NCBI GenBank assembly: GCA_018063485.1
Contig: JAGPBG010000040.1
Location: 1 to 10,680 of the forward strand
Direction of reading: 5' to 3'
Origin: Cypionkella sp.
GTDB taxonomy: Bacteria; Pseudomonadota; Alphaproteobacteria; Rhodobacterales; Rhodobacteraceae
DNA length: 10,680 nt
Below are positions 7,427-10,680 of this stretch, in pieces. The stretch's first letter is position 1. Each line of letters begins with the position of its first letter. The position numbers were made by a program, and so were the translations under genes. Below the pieces are notes generated by a model. That model saw only the letters and a program-made list of their open reading frames with translations. It was not told the origin of the DNA and made no database searches.

Positions 7427-7550
7427 CGCCAGCCAAATTGCGATAACCATCTGACATATAAAGAAATAAGAGCGGCACCGGTCCTCCCCCTTTCCAACCC
7501 GCTTCAAACCCGATACCCCTAGCTTGAACCGCCCCAAGCAAAGGCCGCCC

Positions 7551-8375
7551 ATGCCCGCCGATCCCCGCCCCCATCCGTTTCGCGATTCCGTACAGGATGT
7601 GGCCGCCACCCACCGGCTGCCCGATACGCCCCAAACCCGCGCCGCAGCTTACAGGCTCGCCTTTGCTGATCCCGATTTCATGACCCGCGAAGAACTGCGC
7701 CCGGTCCGGTTACAACTCGAACTGTTGAAACCCCAGATGATCCTTGATGAACACGGAATCCGATCCACCGTAGTCCTTTTTGGTGGTGCCCGCATTCCCG
7801 CACCGGAAAACAAGGCCAAGGCGAGAACGCCGATGCTGGCCGATCTGTCGAAATACTACGACGAGGCCCGCCGCTTTGCCCGCGCCATTACGGAACGCTC
7901 GCTTGAATCCTATGGCCGCGAGAACGTAATCTGCACCGGAGGCGGTCCCGGCGTGATGGAGGCCGGAAACCGTGGAGCCGATGAGGCGGGCGGTCAGTCC
8001 ATCGGGTTGAACATCGTGTTGCCCCATGAGCAGGCCCCGAACCAATACGTCACCCCCGACCTGTCGTTCAATTTTCACTACTTTGCCATCCGCAAGATGC
8101 ACTTCCTGATGCGGGCCAAGGCAATCTGCATCTTCCCCGGTGGTTTCGGCACGCTGGACGAGATGTTCGAAAGCCTGACCCTGATCCAAACTGGCCGCAT
8201 GAAGCGTGTGCCCTTCTTGCTGTTTGGCCGCGCCTTCTGGGAAAAGGTGATCAACTGGCAAATGCTGGCAGAGGCCGGCACTATCGCCGCCAGTGATCTC
8301 GACCTTTTTGCCTATGTCGAAACGGCCGAGCAGGCTCTTGCCGTGATGGATGCCTGGCCCCACGCTGGCGACTAG
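7551..8375 (+). CDS. LOG-family protein (TIGR00730-type Rossmann fold)
   Basis: A 274-residue cytosolic protein of the LOG (lysine decarboxylase-like) family, whose characterised members are phosphoribohydrolases that release a base from nucleoside 5'-monophosphates, including cytokinin ribotides. Both signature motifs are intact: GGGPGVMEAGNRGA (130-143) and PGGFGTLDE (196-204), which together form the nucleotide-binding active site. R181/K182 (AIRKM) match the conserved basic pair between them. The N-terminal extension of about 70 residues before the Rossmann core (STVVLFGGAR, 72-81) is typical of the longer proteobacterial LOG type. The bacterial substrate is unknown; older lysine decarboxylase annotations are wrong for this fold. 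The ATG at 7551 has only a weak AAGG upstream. A TTG at 7524 is in frame but gives an unusual basic leader. Confidence 0.88.
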   Translation: MPADPRPHPFRDSVQDVAATHRLPDTPQTRAAAYRLAFADPDFMTREELRPVRLQLELLKPQMILDEHGIRSTVVLFGGARIPAPENKAKARTPMLADLSKYYDEARRFARAITERSLESYGRENVICTGGGPGVMEAGNRGADEAGGQSIGLNIVLPHEQAPNQYVTPDLSFNFHYFAIRKMHFLMRAKAICIFPGGFGTLDEMFESLTLIQTGRMKRVPFLLFGRAFWEKVINWQMLAEAGTIAASDLDLFAYVETAEQALAVMDAWPHAGD

Positions 8376-8490
8376 CTGTTCTCCCGTGTGAGCAGCCCGC
8401 ACAATAGCCGGTTTCAGCGGAACTTTGACGAGACCGGCCTTGCGGTCAAGACTGTTCGCATTCCATCTGAAACAGGAGAATCGAAGCGCT
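8376..8490. other. Convergent spacer without a canonical terminator
   Basis: This stretch separates the 3' ends of the LOG gene and the quinone oxidoreductase gene. It contains GTTTCAG (8411-8417) and CTGAAAC (8467-8473), a perfect 7-bp inverted repeat enclosing a smaller hairpin GACCG-GCCTTG-CGGTC (8432-8447). Neither is followed by a T tract on either strand, so termination here may be Rho-dependent or the transcripts may overlap. Confidence 0.5.
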
Positions 8491-9483
8491 CTAGGCTTCG
8501 ACCTTCATCACGATCTTGCCAATATGACCCGAGCTTTCCAGCCGCCAATGCGCGGCCGGTGCTTGGGTCAACGGATATTCGCTGTCGATCACCACGCGAA
8601 ATGCGCCGCGAGCGATCATCGGCCAAATGTTCTCCTGTACCGCCTGCGCAATACCGGCCTTGGCCTGATCCGATTGCGGCCGCAGGGTTGATCCGGTGAT
8701 GGTCAGGCGGCGCATCATCACTTCGGCGAAATTCAACTCCAGTTTCTGCCCTTGCAGAAAAGCAATTTGAACCAGCCTTCCATCATCCGCCAGGGCCTTG
8801 ATATTCTTGGGAAGATAAGGCCCTCCCACCATATCGAGGATCAGGTTCGCGCCACCCAGTTCCAGCATTTTCGCCAGATAGTCCTCGGTCCGGTAGTTGA
8901 AGCAGCGTTCCGCACCCAAAGCCTCGACCGCGCGGCATTTCTCATCCGTGCCAGCGGTGGCGAAGACTCTGGCACCAAGGGCTGCGGCGATTTGCACCGC
9001 CGTCACCCCGATGCCCGATGAGCCGCCATGCACCAGGAATCGCTCTCCCGCCTGCAAACCGCCGCGCATCACCACATTCGACCAGACGGTAAAGCAGGTT
9101 TCCGGCAGACAGGCGGCTTCGCGCATGGAAAGGCTCTTGGGGATCGGCAAGGCATGTGCCTCATGGCAGGTGGCGTATTCGGCATAGCCGCCGCCGGGCA
9201 GCAGGGCGCATACCTTGTCACCAATTTGCCAGCGTTGCACTCCCGGCCCCATGGCCACCACGGTGCCCGAGCCTTCCAGCCCCGGCAAAGGCGAGGCCGA
9301 AGCTGGCGGCGCATAATTGCCCGCCCGTTGCAGCGCATCGGGGCGATTGACGCCGACATAGGCCAGCCGGATCACGATTTGCCCATGGCCGGGCACCGGC
9401 ACCGGCACGGTTACTGCTGCCAACACATCCGGGCCACCGGGGGTTGAGATTTCCATCGCCAGCATGGAATCGGAAAGTGCCAT
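8491..9483 (-). CDS. NAD(P)H-quinone oxidoreductase, PIG3-type (MDR superfamily)
   Basis: A zinc-independent medium-chain dehydrogenase/reductase of 330 residues. The GroES-like domain (about 10-130) contains VGVNRPDALQRAGNY (43-57) and PGLEGSGTV (67-75). The Rossmann domain contains the cofactor motif HGGSSGIGVTAVQIA (152-166) and LILDMVGG (214-221). TGSTLRPQ (263-270) is characteristic of the PIG3/TP53I3-like quinone oxidoreductase branch, which reduces quinones with NADPH. The catalytic-zinc cysteine pattern of alcohol dehydrogenases is absent. It lies immediately downstream of COQ9. An ATG at 9498 overlaps the COQ9 stop (ATGA) but has no Shine-Dalgarno sequence. The ATG at 9483 has AAAGG about 7 nt upstream and gives the usual N-terminus, so I choose it. 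The natural quinone substrate is not determinable. Confidence 0.9.
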   Translation of the reverse strand: MALSDSMLAMEISTPGGPDVLAAVTVPVPVPGHGQIVIRLAYVGVNRPDALQRAGNYAPPASASPLPGLEGSGTVVAMGPGVQRWQIGDKVCALLPGGGYAEYATCHEAHALPIPKSLSMREAACLPETCFTVWSNVVMRGGLQAGERFLVHGGSSGIGVTAVQIAAALGARVFATAGTDEKCRAVEALGAERCFNYRTEDYLAKMLELGGANLILDMVGGPYLPKNIKALADDGRLVQIAFLQGQKLELNFAEVMMRRLTITGSTLRPQSDQAKAGIAQAVQENIWPMIARGAFRVVIDSEYPLTQAPAAHWRLESSGHIGKIVMKVEA

Positions 9484-9494
9484 CTTGGTGCCTT

Positions 9495-10175
9495 TCATTT
9501 GGTGCGTCCGGGCAGATCATCCAGCGATTTTGGCGCGGAAATCCGTTCAAAAAACTTCAAAGGTCCAGCCATCAGCGCCTTGCCTAATGGATTTCCCCGA
9601 AAAGCCGCCTTGGCCTTTTCCATCTGCATCACGTTTTCGATCCGCCGTTCCAGAAATTCCCAGGTGTCGGCGTTGTCCTCAGACTGATCGCCCAGCCAAA
9701 ACAAAACCGTAGCCCCGTAAACCGCCGAAAGTGTCGCGCGTTTGCTATACCAATTCACATCCGTGCTGCTGTCGCCCAAGGCGGTCCAGATCGTATTCGC
9801 CGTGGCCCAGATCAACCGCGCACCCTCAAGGCCATGCTGGGGAAGGCTGAACAGGGCAGAGCCGCGCCGCACCAATTCCTTATCCGCCGCTTCCAGCCGC
9901 AGCCGCACTGCCAGCGCCACCCGGTCGCGATACCGCAGGCCACCATTATGGGCGGCCATGGCATCGCGCATCGCAATATCGCCGGCCCGGTGATAGGCCA
10001 CCGCCAGATCAACCCCGCCGCGCGGATAAAGCGCACGGCCAAGGGCCGGGGTCACGCCCGAATCAGTGATTGCCGCCTTTAGCGTCGCCTCAGACCAGCC
10101 ATCAAAGGCCACATGGCCCAAAGCGGCCTGCAAAATCCGCTCTTTCGCGCGCTCGCTGCTGTTTTCTTGCTCCAT
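9495..10175 (-). CDS. COQ9-family ubiquinone biosynthesis protein
   Basis: A 226-residue protein of the COQ9 family. COQ9 has a TetR-like fold that binds lipids and assists COQ7-type hydroxylation in ubiquinone synthesis. The N-terminal helix-turn-helix-like part (6-60, ERAKERILQAALGHVAFDGW region) is followed by the family core: YPRGGVDLAVAYH (50-62), WYSKRATLSAVYGATVLFWLGD (142-163, seen in parts) and the C-terminal TWEFLERRIENVM (171-183). Despite the fold, it is not expected to bind DNA. The ATG at 10175 is chosen because the ERILQAA helix then begins at the normal position and AAAGGTGG lies just upstream; an in-frame start at 10244 adds an unrelated leader. It is the first gene of an operon with the quinone oxidoreductase, and rpsU diverges 107 bp away. 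Confidence 0.92.
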   Translation of the reverse strand: MEQENSSERAKERILQAALGHVAFDGWSEATLKAAITDSGVTPALGRALYPRGGVDLAVAYHRAGDIAMRDAMAAHNGGLRYRDRVALAVRLRLEAADKELVRRGSALFSLPQHGLEGARLIWATANTIWTALGDSSTDVNWYSKRATLSAVYGATVLFWLGDQSEDNADTWEFLERRIENVMQMEKAKAAFRGNPLGKALMAGPLKFFERISAPKSLDDLPGRTK

Positions 10176-10237
10176 ATCCCCACCTTTCACGCCCCAGAGT
10201 AGACAAAGCCCACAGCTTTTGCTATCCGCCGCAAGCC

Positions 10238-10252
10238 TGCACATTCAGTGCA
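10238..10252. promoter_or_regulatory. Palindrome in the COQ9-rpsU divergent spacer
   Basis: TGCAC (10238-10242) and GTGCA (10248-10252) form a perfect inverted repeat around ATTCA, about halfway between the two divergent start codons (10175 and 10283). It could be an operator serving either promoter. No convincing -35/-10 pair was found for either gene: TTGCTA at 10219-10224 has only a poor -10 partner at 17 bp. Confidence 0.35.
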
Positions 10253-10265
10253 ACTCTAACTTAGG

Positions 10266-10282
10266 AAGGTGGTGACAACCAC
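10266..10282 (+). promoter_or_regulatory. rpsU ribosome binding site within a small hairpin
   Basis: AAGGTGGTGA (10266-10275) matches the extended anti-Shine-Dalgarno complement at nine of ten positions and lies 7 nt before the ATG. GTGGT (10269-10273), inside this site, can pair perfectly with ACCAC (10278-10282) across a GACA loop, so the hairpin ends exactly one base before the start codon and covers half of the site. Confidence 0.55.
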
Positions 10283-10489
10283 ATGCAGGTCAGCGTCCGC
10301 GATAACAACGTTGAGCAAGCCCTTCGGGCCCTCAAGAAAAAGCTTCAGCGCGAAGGCGTGTTCCGCGAAATGAAACTCAAACAGCATTTCGAGAAACCCT
10401 CCGTCAAGAAAGCGCGCGAATCCGCCGAAGCCGTGCGCCGTGCGCGCAAGCTCGCGCGAAAGAAGCTTCAGCGCGAAGGCGGCATGTAA
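10283..10489 (+). CDS. rpsU: 30S ribosomal protein S21
   Basis: A 68-residue, strongly basic small-subunit protein. S21 sits near the 3' end of 16S rRNA at the mRNA exit region and aids initiation. The N-terminal block [20 protein letters not shown] and the [14 protein letters not shown] region (27-40) are family signatures, followed by a Lys/Arg-rich C-terminal helix. The start has a very good ribosome binding site partly inside a hairpin. KKLQREG occurs twice (19-25 and 60-66), encoded by an identical 19-nt stretch. It is a single-gene unit with a terminator at 10561-10589. Family assignment is secure. Confidence 0.97.
   Translation: MQVSVRDNNVEQALRALKKKLQREGVFREMKLKQHFEKPSVKKARESAEAVRRARKLARKKLQREGGM
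10340..10481 (+). repeat. Direct 19-nt repeat within rpsU
   Basis: AAGCTTCAGCGCGAAGGCG occurs at 10340-10358 and again at 10463-10481, 123 bp (41 codons) apart and in the same frame, encoding KLQREG both times with identical codons. Confidence 0.9.
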
Positions 10490-10560
10490 TTCCTCAGGGA
10501 GTTGCACAACGCTAGCAACATACGTTCAGCGACACTGGGGCAGCGATGCCCAACCCGATC
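10490..10560 (+). other. Structured rpsU 3' UTR
   Basis: Between the rpsU stop and its terminator lie two further hairpins: GTTGC (10501-10505) with GCAAC (10515-10519), and GGGCA (10538-10542) with TGCCC (10547-10551) closed by a GCGA tetraloop. Together with the terminator they make a compact 100-nt tail that could be stable on its own. Confidence 0.4.
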
Positions 10561-10589
10561 AACCCCCGTCCGCAAGGCCGGGGGTTTTT
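10561..10589 (+). terminator. Intrinsic terminator of rpsU
   Basis: AACCCCCG (10561-10568) pairs with CGGGGGTT (10579-10586) around a 10-nt loop, followed by a T run (10585-10589). It lies about 70 nt after the rpsU stop codon. Confidence 0.88.
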
Positions 10590-10633
10590 CTTTGCCGCAA
10601 GCAGGCGCATGGTGATGAGAAATGGGTGGGGAA

Positions 10634-10680
10634 ATGAAAACACTGGTGGGATATTGGCAGTTCTGGGCGCTGGCCTCGGC
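10634..10680 (+). CDS. N-terminus of a probable membrane protein, possibly EamA/DMT transporter
   Basis: The reading frame begins at ATG 10634 and runs off the window after 15 codons (MKTLVGYWQFWALAS). The short basic start followed by an aromatic, hydrophobic run looks like the first transmembrane helix of a membrane protein; small DMT/EamA permeases often start this way, but 15 residues cannot prove the family. G-rich sequence (GGGTGGGGAA) precedes the start. Another in-frame ATG at 10622 is possible but has a poorer ribosome binding site. Confidence 0.45.
   Translation, partial: MKTLVGYWQFWALAS

Larger units (their letters stand above)
7168..7550. other. Divergent 383-bp spacer between dapD and the LOG gene
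   Basis: The spacer holds the dapD promoter candidate near its left end. The middle (about 7250-7470) looks richer in A+T than the flanking genes. GAATAT-type words recur: CGGAATAT at 7298-7305 and 7313-7320 (15 bp apart), its reverse complement ATATTCCG at 7421-7428, and a perfect inverted repeat GAATAT-ACCG-ATATTC at 7411-7426. TATAAA (7457-7462) is a possible plus-strand -10 element for the LOG gene but lacks a well-spaced -35. A minus-strand ORF of 67 codons (ATG 7457 to stop 7254) is open here, but it has no ribosome binding site, no recognised family and little GC bias at third positions, so it is not called as a gene. Confidence 0.5.

Noticed and set aside
9495..10175. TetR-family transcriptional regulator
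   Set aside because: The N-terminus resembles TetR, but the core and C-terminal motifs match COQ9, which shares the fold without a known regulatory role.
1..10680. CRISPR array, prophage, insertion sequence or defence island
   Set aside because: There are no regularly spaced repeats, transposase or integrase, phage genes, or att-like flanks; the genes are typical chromosomal ones.

Overview
The window looks like an ordinary chromosomal segment from an alphaproteobacterium, most probably a member of the Rhodobacteraceae. The evidence is a moderately high GC content (about 60% by eye), a DUF2794 protein, a COQ9-family protein, an IalB-like exported protein, a ReAV-type asparaginase, and a COQ9/rpsU neighbourhood. 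No phage, insertion sequence, CRISPR array, tRNA or rRNA gene was seen.

Layout, left to right. 1-216 is the 3' end of an NlpC/P60 peptidase (+). 346-687 is a DUF2794 protein (-). 811-914 is a candidate structured small RNA (+) ending in a strong bidirectional terminator, which also serves the asparaginase II-family gene on the opposite strand (937-1932, -). Diverging from the asparaginase, 2116-2637 encodes a secreted IalB-like protein (+) with its own terminator. It is followed by rlmN (2757-3917, +), a membrane fatty acid desaturase (4064-5107, +) and an AlkX/YcaQ-like DNA glycosylase (5151-6365, +). The glycosylase overlaps the 3' end of dapD (6343-7167, -) by 23 bp, tail to tail. A 383-bp divergent spacer carrying GAATAT-type repeats separates dapD from a LOG-family protein (7551-8375, +). 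Converging on that gene is a two-gene minus-strand operon, COQ9 (9495-10175) then a PIG3-type quinone oxidoreductase (8491-9483), with COQ9 first and an ATGA junction between them. rpsU (10283-10489, +) diverges from COQ9. It has a hairpin overlapping its ribosome binding site and a structured 3' UTR with a strong terminator. The first codons of a probable membrane protein close the window (10634 onward, +).

Most genes are housekeeping or common accessory functions: lysine and cell-wall precursor synthesis (dapD), rRNA modification (rlmN), ribosome (rpsU), ubiquinone biosynthesis (COQ9), lipid unsaturation (desaturase), crosslink repair (AlkX-like) and asparagine catabolism. I found no convincing new multigene system. 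The best leads are non-coding: the candidate sRNA at 811-914, the rpsU leader hairpin and 3' UTR, and the repeat-bearing dapD/LOG spacer.
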